From Hyperoplus lanceolatus (Eukaryota > Chordata > Actinopteri > Uranoscopiformes > Ammodytidae): a DNA stretch of 64,000 nucleotides. This document shows positions 1 to 15,934 of the stretch, in pieces. The notes below the pieces were generated by a model that was given only the letters and a program-made list of their open reading frames with translations, was not told the DNA's origin and did not search any database. The first letter of the stretch is position 1, and each line of letters begins with the position of its first letter. Where the stretch lies: the NCBI GenBank assembly GCA_026929865.2, contig CM049413.1:15844501-15908500 (forward strand). The letters run 5' to 3'. The position numbers and the translations under genes were made by a program.

Positions 1-347
1 AGGGTTGCCCAAAGTACTGTACATTGTTTGGGTGAGGTGGTAAGTCACCAAGGCAGACTAAACAATATAAGCAGTCACTAAATATAAAGTTTTTGTTGTG
101 TAATGGAATTTCTGGGGTTTTTTTCCCGCCAGAAATGTCTTATGTCTAGAAGGTGAAGTGGCCTACATCCACTACTGTAGAAAAAAAACTGAGGAAATCT
201 GCATAGTTTGTAAAATATGGTCTAAAATGGACAGGACACACTCGTCCTTGGATTGGACGTTTTTTTTTTTTTTTTATCATTAAGTTATTGGTTGTGTTTG
301 TGTGTCGGTTACTGGCTGGCTAACCTCTGCTGTGTGTCTGTATGTAG
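1..347 (+). other. Intron of the ubp1 gene (partial)
   Basis: This is non-coding sequence upstream of the acceptor at 346-347 (TATGTAG before the exon). It contains a poly-T tract near 260-276. No other feature is seen. Confidence 0.6.
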
Positions 348-3118
<2,771 letters not shown>

Positions 3119-5400
3119 TGATGAGGACAGATGGCATCCCAAATACTCCACCCTCTGTTTTGGAGCAGAAGCCTCCCGCTGTTACCCTCTCTGCCTGCCT
3201 CCACTCTTTCCTCGTACTTCTTCCCGTTCTCTCCAAACACTCGCTTGATGATGGAAAGCAGAGACTGCGCTTAAAAAAAGCCATGTAAATGTTAGAATCT
3301 GACATGGGTGTGTCCACTGTTTCATATTGAAAACACTATTAACGGAGGAGATTAGTTAAAAGAGGAGAGACTGGGGGAGCGGGTGGGGGATATGGGATTA
3401 GAGGAAACATAATGATGTATGTATTCAGGTCTTATTGTTTTATTTTGTTGTCTTTTATATGGTTTCTGCAGGAGAAGGGAGGGCTCTAGTAGAAAAAGGG
3501 GGCGGGGGGTTAGAGTTGGCAGGAGAAAGAAAGAAAGAAAGAAAGCAGACTTTCCTTATTGCTCATTGCCCTTCTCACACAATGTGCACAACCAGCACTT
3601 GGCCAGTATTTGATAACCTGTACTGCTGAACAGCATGCGATCATTCTCAACATACTAACTTGCTTGAAGGAGAATCCCAGACTTACTCTGCTTGTTTAAA
3701 ACTCCTGACGGGGGTGGTCTTAATGAACCATTTAATGATCAGCTATGCTTGATAACCCTTGAAATATCCAAACTTGTGGAAGTGGCCTCATTTGTGGATG
3801 TTGACACAAACATTTAGGGTTTTGGGATTTTTTATTTTTGGACTTTGACAGATGGACTGATTTCATTATCTTTTGTCAGGGAGTCGCTCTATGTGATGTT
3901 AGACTTCCAGCCATAACTCTAGTCTGTCTAAACAACGTCACAACTCGGCTCAACTCCCCTAACGTACGTCCTGTTTGGCCTGAGCTTTTTACTGTTTTTA
4001 GTTGATGCTTTATTTATGGGTCCGTTGTTTCTCTTGCCCTTATTGCATTAACTTGTTTCTGTTGCCATATTGGCTTTTTAACTTGCTCTTTTACTCACAT
4101 TCACACACACGGTTCACATGCTTCTTTGACTCCTCTACTTGCTGTGGTTTACGCCTTCTGGGATTTTGGCCATAAATGTGCAACAACAAACTAAAAAATG
4201 GGGACGAAACCTCTATAGAAGACGTTCAGAGCAGTAACGTCTATTCACAAACCTACTATAATGTGGACCAAACAGGTTTCAGATTGATAGGCATTTTTTT
4301 GAAGCCTCATATCTTCTCTGTATGTCGTGTTCATTAGAAGCATTTACAGAATTAACCACATGGAAAATGATACCTTCATATAATGGAGTTGCATGTACAT
4401 AGTCAGCAACCCTCTATTCCAGGATCTGCCCTTTGTGGAGCAACCCAACACACAGCAGGCTGGTTATAATGTTTCACTGCTGTAGCCTGGTTTCAATGGC
4501 TACACTCCCGTCATCAAAATCCTCTGTTTTTGATGTAGCTGAACACCGGGAATGCAGGACATCTGTTTTCAAGCACCCTTACCTTTGGAAAAGAGAGAGT
4601 AGATCTCAAACTGGTCCTTAGAATTGCTGTTGGTTTAGCTGACCCCCCTTTTTGATTCTGGTGCACAATGTCTGACAGTGTAAAGAGCACAGTTTGCACA
4701 CCTAAGTGTCAGACGGTGTATGTATGTCTGGGTGCATGTGTATTCTTTTTTGTTCCGCAAAGAAAACTTAATTATGTCGGTAGTTGTCATTAAAGAGTTT
4801 CCCGTCGGTATGATGAAACTGTGTTTAGCTTGCTGTTTAATAAAGAGCATGGGGGAGATGGGAAAACGAGGGAGGGAGGGATAATTTGGTTCTTGGTGAG
4901 GGTTACCTCGCCTTCTTTTTCCAGATGTAAGAGACCAAGTCTGCACTGAAAAATCACAAAACTCAAGCTCGATGTTTAGTTGGTAGTCTTACAGCCACAC
5001 CCTCTTCTTGTCCGCCTATAAGAAGAACAAAACAAAAAGAGACTCGAGACCGTGCGCCAGAGCCAGGACTGTAGCTCTTGTGGTGTTCACAAAGACACAA
5101 GTACCACAGTAGAGTAAACTGTTCAATCGACTCAAAATAATTAGTAACGGAGCGGATGTGATACCAAGTCAGGCAAACTCTTGTGACAGTAACGATCCCC
5201 TGAAGGCCTGACCAGTCATCCGTCTGTCCGTATGACTGAGTGTGTGTGTGTGTGTGTGTGTGTCTGTGAGTGAGCAGGAGAGGTGACCACTGTTCATGTA
5301 CAGCCTAAAGTCAATGATTATGCTTCTCATGTGCACAGTATTGTATGCTGGAGATGTACACAACCACATGTGCTGGGAATAAATGATTTCATAACTTTAT
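3119..5400 (+). other. ubp1: ubp1 3' UTR and possible polyadenylation sites
   Basis: No coding exon is recognised after the TAG at 3116-3118. Two AATAAA hexamers, at 4849-4854 and 5378-5383, are the best candidates for the transcript end. The second leaves only about 1 kb before the pdcd6ip promoter region. A short (GT)n run lies near 5241-5264. The extent of the UTR is inferred from the hexamers alone. Confidence 0.5.
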
Positions 5401-6360
5401 CCAGTGTCCTGCTTCATTATAGATGGAGACTATTAATTTTTTTTTATAACAGCCAGTAGTGTGTTTTTGGTTATACCCTGTGTGTCTTTTAGTATATTAA
5501 CCTGCATATCTCCATCCATATTGTAGTATTTGTTATATAATCTCCAAGACGATCCTGATAATTTCATCTATTACTCTCTCAGACTTGGAGAGCTCCTCCT
5601 AACTGCCTAAAGCACCTTATAATCAAAGTTGATGTCCAAAACCATGGCCTTTTGTTACAGGGCAATAAGATGAATCTTCAGTGATTCATGAGAATTAAAG
5701 GGAGCATGCAACACCTGCCAAAGTGCTCTCAAAACTGAAATTCAACCACACCAGAATGTACTAACTCTGGGGAGCAGCTGAATAAGGGTGATTTGATCAC
5801 AATCTTTAAAATAAATGTATGGATACTTACAATGTTCACATTCAAATAAATAAATGTATTTTTAAGTTAAAGTACAGACAATATTAAATGCATGGCTGTT
5901 TCTTTAGTCTGAACCAGCAAACAACATACAGTTCCAATAAAAATAATTCATCCTCTTTAAAATTAGCTTTTTTATCTGCCCACAATGTCAAATCAAATGT
6001 GGCTTTTTTACAGTGATCAACAGAAAGAGACCCATTACAGTCAAAGAAAAAAAAAATATTATTGTAAATTATTATTTGAATGGGAGTAGGCCTATTGTGA
6101 ATAAGACCATATTGTTAAATTATTTGTGTTAATGCAGATTGCTATAATAGGCCAACCAGTGGCCAAGTTATCTGCTGGCATATGAATACACACTAAACAA
6201 AGTTGAGGAGCATGCCGTTTACAGGAGCCTATTAGCTATATGTTTGCCCTTTGGGCACCTAAGTAGGTTAATTCGGCCGTGATGTAAATAATACCCTGTG
6301 GCAGTGAGAAGAATGGCATATTTTCTCTTCAGTCTTGTAGCTTCTCATTAAATCGATACT
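5401..6360. other. Short intergenic gap between ubp1 and pdcd6ip
   Basis: This is AT-rich sequence with no supported ORF, RNA gene or recognisable repeat. It separates the presumed end of ubp1 from the GC-rich start region of pdcd6ip. Confidence 0.5.
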
Positions 6361-6517
6361 GAGTTTGCGCGGCGCGCGTCTCCGCTACCCATGACGTAAT
6401 TCGACGTGCCCTGTCAGATTCCAGGAAGTGGTCGCTAGCTGTTGTTTGTGTTCGTTGGTCGCTAGCAGTCGACTCCTGTTTTTCTGATTCAATAAATTGC
6501 ATTTTTTACGGGCCGAA
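6361..6517 (+). promoter_or_regulatory. pdcd6ip: Probable pdcd6ip promoter / 5' UTR
   Basis: A locally GC- and CpG-rich stretch (GCGGCGCGCGTCTCCG near 6369-6384) lies just upstream of the pdcd6ip start codon. It includes a CRE-like TGACGTAA at about 6392-6399. No TATA box is obvious. The assignment rests on position and composition; the exact start site cannot be read from the sequence. Confidence 0.5.
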
Positions 6518-8246
6518 ATGGCTACGTTTATTTCAGTCCCGTTAAAGAAGTCTTCAGAGGTGGACCTGGTGAAACCTCTGTCGAAGTTTGTGACTATCAC
6601 GTATCCGGCGGGCGAGGAGCAGGGAGAGTATCTCCGCTCTGTGGAGGAGCTCAACAAGCTCCGCAAGAACGCGCTAGGGAGGCCGCTGGACAAGCACGAG
6701 AGCTCCCTGGAGATCCTGCTCAGGTACAATTACAAACTGTCTCTTTATAACACACCTGAACTACGTACCGCACTACTAACACTTAGAGAAGCCATCTTAC
6801 CTGTGACGGTGAGTGAGCCCAGTCATTGCCGCCGCACCCAAATGTTAGCTTTTCGCTGCTAGCTTTGCTTGGAGCTAAACCTAGTCAAGCTAAAATGCTA
6901 GCTGGCATTTCTGATTATAACTGACTCATGTATTGTCCATGCCAAGTTTCCCCTCGGAGGCTAACGCAGACTTGTCTCGTCACCTTGTACAACTGCACTG
7001 TCAGATAGCCTACGTATACAATTTAATTATCCATGTAAACACGAGCTAGTTATTATCTTTAGCTGTGGCTTGTTTACCTAAATTACTTAACGAAACTCTT
7101 TAGCATGGTTTGCCTCAAAGTTCAGCCGGATATTTGTTGTCCCCACACAGAAAGCAGAAACATATCAGACGCATGCTTAATCCCACGACAAGAACAAAAT
7201 ATTATGTCGACAGGATCAAAGCTACCAATGAGTTATGAAAATGAGCAGCCTGCCTTACAGATCTGTACATACATATTTAATCTCGAAACTCACTAACGCC
7301 ATAGCTACAGCCAGCTCTCCTGTCAAATGTCATTCACGAACAAGCAGAAGCCCTCAGTTTACTGGTGGACACATGCTCAGACATGTGGCTGGGAAAGAGA
7401 ACTGCGGCTTTATCAGCAAACAGATCTAAACGATGAATGCAAGAAAACATGTGGCTACAGCAAAGTTGTATATATAAATACGCTTAGGCATTTATTCATA
7501 TATAATATATATGCCTGCAGAGTTCATTTTTGGATAGCTTTTCTGGCTGTCTAAAACATTGGACCTACATACACATATCCTTCTGATAATAAAAAAAAAT
7601 GTGTCACTGTGCTGACCACTTTGAATAGAGGAAGTGTGATGGAAATGGATTTATGTTTGTTATGTCTGTGGCCCATCTTCCCCTTCACCACGCCTGGATG
7701 TGGATTGCCGCTGCTGTCTTGATCTTGTGAATTTTTTTAAACCACTGAGCCCTAATGGAGATGGCCACTGAGGTGTTGCCTGAGGCCCAGGTCATTATCC
7801 TTGACATTATGAATACAAACCTCAATGTTATTGCGCGGCTTAATAATAAGCAACGTACTGAATCCCTAGGTGACATAGATGCAAACTTTGCCCTTTGTCA
7901 TTTCCGTCTTTGTTCTCCATGATTCATGAGTTATTTAATGCCCATTGTTTGCCCAGATTACCTGAGTAGCCAGGTATGCAGTGCACTGTATGCTATGGAC
8001 TTGCAGGGTGTGGGCTGCCTTCCTTTTTCTGCACTTTGAGCTACTTTCTAGTCACAGAGCTAACTGGAATTGTCTGGGGAGTTTCAAGATTCGTTAAGCT
8101 TTTAAAATATATGTAAATTCAAGCAGCTCTAGAGGTGCCGATGAGTTTTAGTGGGCAACATGTGAAGTAATACAGAACATATAGTTATCTTGAACACATT
8201 AGGTTCCTTTTACTCATTTGACTTTGTAATGCTTTTTTGAGACGCG

Positions 8247-8282
<36 letters not shown>

Positions 8283-11200
8283 TAATTAATTAATTAATAT
8301 ATATATATATATATATATATATTAATTAATTAATTAATTAATATATATATATATATATATTAATTAATTAATATATATATGTATATTAATTAATTAATCA
8401 ATCAATCAATTAATTACACCTTTAGGGTATAATTTTAATTTAATTTTTTTAATTTATTTAAAAGGGACAATGTACAGTTAGAACATAAATGTTGCCATTT
8501 GATGCACTATACCAGATTATAGCTTTAAGATAATTTGCATCTGTAGTCCCTTGGCAGGTCACAAAAATACAACACAGTAACAAGACAGATTATTAGTATA
8601 CAGGGATAAAACACCACAACAACATGACTACACACGTCTGCGTGCAACTCCCCCCACCTTCCTCATCCCACCCACGCCCACACACACAAAAACAAGTCTA
8701 AGGACCAAATTAGTGGTTGCAGAGCTGAGCAGCTTTTAACAGATTTTTTAGGTTAGATTTGAAGACTCTGAGAGAGCTACTGCCCCTTACGGCGTCAGGT
8801 AAGGTATTCCACTGGTTTGTGGCTCTTACAGAAAAAGCAGATTGCCCCGCTACAGTGCGGCGAAATGGTATGGTACAATCTCGTATGGAGGATATTCTAG
8901 TGGATCTGATGGAATTTGACGAGCGAGCGTGGACAAAAACACATAATGACTGTGGGGCCAAACCATTTAAAATTTTATAGACCATACACAAATTGACGAA
9001 TAACCTAAAATTCTCAAAGCTCAATAACTCATGTTTGTCAAGTATCCTACAATGATGATAACGAATTGGCTTTTTGTCCAGTGTTTTTAAGGTTTGTTTG
9101 TATAAAGACTCCAGAGGTCTCAAAGTAGATTCACCAGCCTGCCCCCAGCAGGTGATACAATATGACATGCGGGACAAAATCATGGCGTGCATAAATATCT
9201 TGGCTGCATCCAGAGAGAGACAATTTCTGATGTGTTTAAAATTAACTAAATTGTATTTTATGGTTTTAACCATTTTTTTGACATGTTTCTTAAATTTTAA
9301 ATTTGGATCCAGAAACAGGCCAAGATAGGGGAAGGTGGGGTGATTTGTGCAACTTTTTACTCAAAGTGATTTTAAAGTGAGGCCTTGACAGTTATGTCTC
9401 CAACTCAAATATGTACATATATTTCAGGATGTTGTGCATCCCTGGCAATAAAAACTTTGGATCTGGAATAAACTGTTTAAGAAATATAGCTTTCGGAAAA
9501 AAAGTTGTCTTGTCGCACAAATCACCCCACGTAGTGGGGTGATTTGTGCGTCATTGTGTCCCAATGACAAAGTCACCATCATCATCTTTCTGGCCATCTG
9601 AACTCTCATCAGTGGTGTCGTTAAGTGGAATTGAGATGTCACTCTCTCCTGAGCTACTGTAGACTATCACTTTCTTTTGGTGACCAGCGTATACAGCCAT
9701 GCCACTGGCACAACTCTCAGAAATGTACTTTGCACTAGTTGCTCCGTGCTTGTGGAACCAACTGCCACCTGACAAATGTGATTCCCCCTGCCTTTCTGCC
9801 TTTAGGCCTACATTTCTGCCTTTAGGCCTTTAGGCTCAAAACCCATATGTACACCCTGGTGTTTCCTCCCCATTAACCTCTGCACTACTTACTTACCTCT
9901 GCACTACTATCTGTGTTTATGTGGATGTATGGGCTTTACGTCTTTTATTTTGGTTATTGTTATTTTACCTTCATTGTTTACCTACTGAATGCACTATGTA
10001 CAGCACTTTGGACAGTGCAAACTGTCATAAATGTGCTTTTATAAATACATTTTACTTACTTACTTACTTATAACTCACCCAGGCCCTTGCGCACAAATCA
10101 CCCCATCCCCAGAATTTTGGATAATAGGCATGATGCAGCAATTTAGGGTTGACATTGTGCTAACTATATAGACTCAAAGTGTAGCATACCAAAGCACTAA
10201 AACATGTGTCAAATGTTTTCAAACGTGTCTATAATTGTTCAGACACAATAATCAAAAAACCTTGATCATGGAAATTTTACTTTGAAAGGCAAAACACAGT
10301 TTTTTGAGCTTAAATGTGCTTATATCTTATTCCTTGTGTCTCCCTTCTTTACAGGATGAGTCAAATGGATGGCTCTTCTTAAATATGTGGTCACATTTCC
10401 AATTTCTTCCACGGTTTTCTAGAAACAAGGGGTTTTGCAACTTCCAAAATGCACAAATCACCCCACCTTCCCCTATTTAAATTCAGTAACTATATCAATT
10501 CGTTCACCTTTAATGAGAATCTCAACATCAGGGATTTGTACCATGGTTTTAGAAAAAAACATACATTTTGTTTTGTTTACATTTAAACTCAAACATGATT
10601 GATCAAGCCAAAGAGTGATTCTCTCCAGTGCAGTTGTTAACTTAGCAGCTGCTAAGTCAGCTGTTTTAGCATGTACATGAACAACAGTGTCATCTGCATA
10701 CATCTGCAGATCGACGTCAGCACACTGTTCAGCAAGATCATTAATAGTTATTATTAGTATACAAATTGGTATTAGGAGAGACATTTTTCGATCAGTGCAT
10801 CACTGGTTTATGTCACAGTATTTGAGAGAAATTGTAATGACAAAAGGGGGGGATCAGTGCCTGAAAGGAATAGTAAAGATTTGCCCACTGACGTATGCTT
10901 TATGTGTGCAAGATTTAGGCCTACTGTTAAGTAATTAGTAGATGCATGGCTTATTAGCAAAATGAAAGCTAGCATGTCTATGCAGAATGGGTTGCCTTTG
11001 CTGAACATTCACTCCTCGGCTCTCTGCACACGTTGTCTGTAAGCCAGGTAGCCAGGGCGACGGGTCCTATCCTTTACAAAGCTGCACAGACACACAGCTA
11101 GTGTGTCACCATGGTAACCATTGTTTTGCCTAGGACGTTGTCGTCTACTCTTTCTTTGGTCAACAGGGAGGCACACCTCATCTCATCTTTCCTCTGTGAA

Positions 11201-14200
11201 CACGTGTTTCCTTGTGTCTGAATGGGAAATATTAGGATTAACAAACTTACTTGGGTGGTTCTTTATATAAAGCCAGTCCTTGTTTATGCATACCATTTGA
11301 AGTTCAGTCTTACCGGACACTCAAAAATCAGTGTGGATGAACTGGTAACAGGATTCCTAAACCGGTCTCTCTGCATGTTGTCATTTCTTATAATAGACAG
11401 TTGACATCATTGACACACAGATGGTGATAAGTCGGAAGAGTTGAAGAGCCGCTCGTCGTCACTGACTCTGTTGACACTTTGACTACAGTGCAGTTTGCCT
11501 GCCCTGATCATTTTTTCCTGACTCATTGTTAAGTGTCTCTGAAATGACAGTGCTTGCTCTGACCCACATATCTGTAGTTATGTAATAATAATCACTACCC
11601 CTTAGCAGGATTTCTCAATTTGGTTTTATTGTACAGTCTTATCTCTATTCCCCTTTTTTGTTATTCTCTTCTTATTAAGTTTGACAATCAGAATAAAGGC
11701 AGTTCAGTCATTACAATAAAAAGGTGACATGTGATCCATGGAAAACAATAGGTTTAATATAAGTTGTAATCATGCCATGTGGCGTTTGTATTTATTGTAT
11801 GTTTTTTTTTACTTTATATTCTGAAGCACTTTGGGAATTTTATATCTGTGAAAGGTGCTTTACTAAATGGACTTTTCATTTTTATTTATTTCTCTCTGCA
11901 GATACTATGATCAACTGTGTGCTGTTGAGCCCAAGTTTCCCTTCTCTGAAAACCAGGTAACTGATTAGACTGCACGCATGTTTGTGGGTTAGACTTAGTT
12001 CCCTGACAGAAGAACTTGAACACAATGCTTCTCTCTGTTTCCACAGCTCTGCTTAACATTCACATGGAAGGATGCCTTTGATAAGGGATCGCTGTTCGGT
12101 GGCTCGGTGAAGCTAGGTAAGTGCAGCCTCTTATCAAGTGCATTGTTGTCGGTTGACGGGACTACATGTAACTGAGTGTGTTTACAGGTAGCTGCAGAAG
12201 GGGAAATGATTATAAGAAAAGTTCAAGCCAATATCTCTCTCATACTATCTCCTAATCCATCTCTCTCGCATGTGTGAGCGACACACACACAGTGAGAAAC
12301 AAAGTTAGCCTAAGACTAAATAGGTCCCCGACTCCCCGTTTTAAATTGTGTCCATCCAAAAAGATGTGTGACAGTAGGCTTTATAAGAATATAAAGACTT
12401 TAAAAGTAAAGAATCCAAAGACTTTCTCTTTGTGGGGTTCAGTCTTCACATTCATTCCGTTCACGCTTGAATTCTTTTGTCCTGTGTGGTGTATTGTGGG
12501 AGCTTATGAACTCTTTTCAGTTTACTCGGGCGAGGAAAAAATGTGGAACGAAGCAGTATAAAGTGTTTGTTAGAGGGGGAAAAAAGTGTTTAAACAAACA
12601 AGCGAGCAGCCAATGTCCTACATGGTATAAAAAATGGATGTCAGAGTGTCATCACTTTCTAGCTGTGGGAAAGAAATTCAAATCTCTCTTATTGTTACAG
12701 ATTCAATGGCATCTTCTCAGTGAGCTATGGAAGTATGTTATTCTGTGGTCAAGACAGAGTATTTCAGGTATTTTATTCTCACTTTGTTGTGTTTGTGTAT
12801 TGCAGCTTTGGCCAGTTTGGGCTACGAGAAGACATGTGTGTTGTTCAATGCGGCGGCACTGGCCAGTCAGATCGCCTCAGAGCAGAACCTGGACAATGAC
12901 GAGGGACTGAAGGCTGCAGCCAAATACTATCAGGTGTGCTTCCAACCACACGCTGATATAGTAACACGTACAGCTTGATTTCAGAAAAACCTGGTGAAAA
13001 TTACTGTACGACACAGATGTCCACTGGAAGCAGTTTATTCCCATTCATAATATTGTTTAGAGATGTTTAGTCTACACATCTTGTGTTTTGAATACAAATT
13101 TGATGCCCATTAGTGTGAATGCTGGAGCATCCAGCATCATTGTTATCCTAATTTATGATTGTTATGGTTAATTGAGACTACAGTGCTTTATGTGTTTCTC
13201 AATGCATTATGCAGCACACCATGTAATTATAGTCTTTATGTCTGTGTTTTCTGAATATTTATCAGAACGTTAACTGTAATACTCATTCCTTTGCTGCTCA
13301 GACTTGAGGCAGGGCCGTGACATATACAAAAGTCAAATGTTTTTGGTAGATATATATTGGCAACAATAAATATTCGCACAAAAGTTAAAGGTGAAGTAAG
13401 CGATTTATTTATGTTAATTTAAGTGTTAAATCGCTCTTCATTCATACAGTGATCACTTACATATTGTGCGCGTTTCATAAAGCCGATCTCTCAGCCGCTC
13501 TGCATGTAATCGTCAAATAAACTTTTCGGGGATCCCACTACTAATAATCAATCAGAAGAGAGAATGCTACAAACTGGCACCCGTCTCACTGCTGGTGCAC
13601 ATTCAGAGCGACGGATGGGTGACTGTTTATGCAATGGCGGAGCAGGTAAAAATCCTTTACAATGTCTGTTTTGATGGTTTTTATCACGTTTTTAACTTTT
13701 TATCACACTTACCGATCTGAGATGATGCTAGATAACTCACTGCTTGAAGACATTAATGTGGTGACGAGGGAGGGGACTGCTAACTGCAGTCACTGACAGG
13801 AAGTTAGCTAAACTGACCATTCCGCTTACAGCACCTTTAACTTCACACTTAAGAAATCTAAGTTCTGCTGAAAAGTAAAAAAATGTCATGTTGCAACATG
13901 ACCATGAGATCATTTCCTGTTATTGATTGTTCTTTTGAGACCTAGGAATGAGCGTGGGAGAGGCCTGCAGGATATGCATTTTTAGAGAGTTAGGACTTTT
14001 TCTAAGTACAAAAAACGAAATCAGGATATGTGCTTTCTTGACTTAAGTGTCTAATGCTTTTCTCTCTTTATCTGTCTCTCTATCCAGCTGGCCAGTGGAG
14101 CGTTCGGCCACATCAAGGACACAGTGTTGTCAGCGCTGAACAGGGAGCCCACCATGGACATCTCCCCTGAGACCGTGGGCACACTGAGCCTTATCATGCT

Positions 14201-15894
14201 GGCCCAGGCCCAGGAGGTCTTCTTCTTGAAGGCCACTTCAGGTACTAAATGACCGACACCTCATTGGTCCAGATACACATATCATCTTCAGTTTGACACT
14301 TAGACTTTCTCAGTGTTCTATCATTATGATTTATCTCTGTTTATGAGATGATGATGCTCTGAAAAAATTGACCCATTTTTTTAAGTCCCACTCCGTAGTT
14401 TACAAAGTTCATCGTAGACATGGGCCACTACTTAGTCTTTTGTTCAGTATGTGAGCTAGCAAGTCAGGTATGTCACCCAGATACAAAGGAGTAGTTGCAC
14501 TTGATATATGGCTTATTTAATTTTACACTCGCACACATTATTTCCCTTAAGATTCCTTTGAGATGGCAGTATGCAGATTTGATCCCAGTTGCACACGGCC
14601 TCTGTCCCAGTTCTGTCTACTGAGCTGCGTATATAGTTAGTTTTGAAGCACAACCGTTTTGAAGGGTACATTATAAATGAAGTCCTATATTTTCTGCTGA
14701 GAGGGTGGCTTTTGTCGTTAATTAGTTTTCATACTTATTAAATTTGTAAGAGTAATTTCATCAGGGTGATATACAGAGTTTCAAACTTGAAAACCTTTTA
14801 AGTGTTTTAACGTAGGATTAAGTGATGGCCAGATGAGGTTGTGATATGTGGTTATCAAGAACGTGACTTCTTCTGTGCACTTAAAAGTGGCTTGTTCACC
14901 CAACAGATAAGATGAAAGATGCTGTCATCGCAAAGCTGGCCAATCAGGCAGCGGATTTCTACGGCGACGCCTTCAAGCAGTGCCAGTACAAGGACAACCT
15001 CCCCAAGGTATGTGAAGGACGCACACAAGGTTGCTCTCCAGTGTGTTGAAGATGCATATACAGTTTGTAGTCTGTGTGGTTTGGCGTGTGTACTGTCTGT
15101 CTGATTGTGTGTATTTCTGGAAAATTTTAAAAAAGTGACGCTCCATTCATTTTCATCCTGTTTTCACTCTGATCGGTTTGTTACTACTAAGCCGCAGTTT
15201 GACCTGTTCTAATTCTGATTGGTCTCTCAGCATCTAATCATGGGCATCTGAAGTATTTTACTGTGTGTCTAACACTTTGACTGAAATGCACTCACATACA
15301 GAAACACGCACTACCTCAGGTTCAAGCGACAGGTTATAATAAATAACATAGCGTTCAGTCAAGTGAAGATTTTGAAATAAGTAACTCTTGTGAAACCAGC
15401 TGTTTGTAAGTTCAAAAACGAATCAGTAGTCGCAGCCCATTTAAACTAAACACAGTCAGAGTTGCATTAATAAAGGATTGTCAGGTAAGTTTAACATATT
15501 GATTGAAATTGTACAATACAAACTGTAAAATTTGGATGTTATGTTTCAGCTTGTGATTCTACACTGACAACAACTGCTTGCCTTTAATTTAGCAGTGCTG
15601 TTGAAGTTTCCTAGCAACTGATACACACATTTCTGAGCTAAGAAATTCCTTGAGTTTAAAACTAGCTACTGGTTACTAAGGACTTCGGAGAGCTTTTACA
15701 CACAAAACTAGAAATGGATTTATGGGTCGCTGGTGCAACCCATATTGCTTAAACATTGTCAAATATACTCTGTTTTAAAGATTGTAGTTCTACTCGTAGT
15801 TTTACCCTTTTTTCAAGGCAGAGCTGTAGTTTTGTAATTGTTTAGAATTGAGGGAATTAATGCATGAAATATAAAATACACGTGCATCGTTATA

Positions 15895-15934
<40 letters not shown>

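Larger units (their letters stand above)
9328..10473. mobile_element. DNA transposon with 24-bp perfect TIRs and TA target duplication, nested in the LINE
   Basis: The left end, GGGGAAGGTGGGGTGATTTG from 9328, is matched by a perfect inverted copy ending at 10473; identity covers 24 bases. The element is flanked by TA at 9326-9327 and 10474-10475. Excising it with one TA restores the LINE reading frame, which proves both boundaries. A minus-strand ORF remnant at 9551-9740 has an acidic, Ser/Asp-rich end ([19 protein letters not shown]), which would fit the C-terminus of a pogo/Tigger-like DDE transposase. That family call is weak. The motif GTGATTTGTGC recurs inside, including a palindrome at 9514-9550. 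The element is itself interrupted by a LINE tail at 9741-10075. Confidence 0.85.
8416..10800 (-). mobile_element. Non-LTR retrotransposon (LINE), 5'-truncated, split by a DNA transposon
   Basis: On the minus strand, 10784-10476 encodes reverse-transcriptase palm sequence with the catalytic YADD box (near 10689-10700) and LNVNKTKCM. The C-terminal part resumes at 9325 and runs to 8710, with [19 protein letters not shown] and the usual end motif [11 protein letters not shown]. Removing 9328-10475 joins the two parts without a gap into [18 protein letters not shown], a typical RT thumb-region motif. The 3' end faces left, against the TAAT repeat. The element is 5'-truncated near 10800. It resembles the L2/Rex1/CR1 group, but the clade is uncertain. 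It is a dead copy lacking ORF1 and the endonuclease domain. Confidence 0.88.
6724..11901 (+). other. pdcd6ip: pdcd6ip intron 1, host of the nested transposons
   Basis: This 5.2-kb intron runs from the donor GTACAATT at 6724 to the acceptor CTCTCTGCAG at 11892-11901. It holds an AT/TTAA simple repeat (8249-8415), an antisense LINE with a nested TIR element and a further LINE tail (8416-10800), and an RFX-like X-box at 11105-11118. The stretches 6724-8200 and 10800-11890 otherwise show nothing I can name. Confidence 0.8.

Noticed and set aside
8710..9273. 187-codon minus-strand ORF as a host gene
   Set aside because: The content ([18 protein letters not shown]) is LINE ORF2 C-terminus, and the frame joins RT sequence across the nested insertion.
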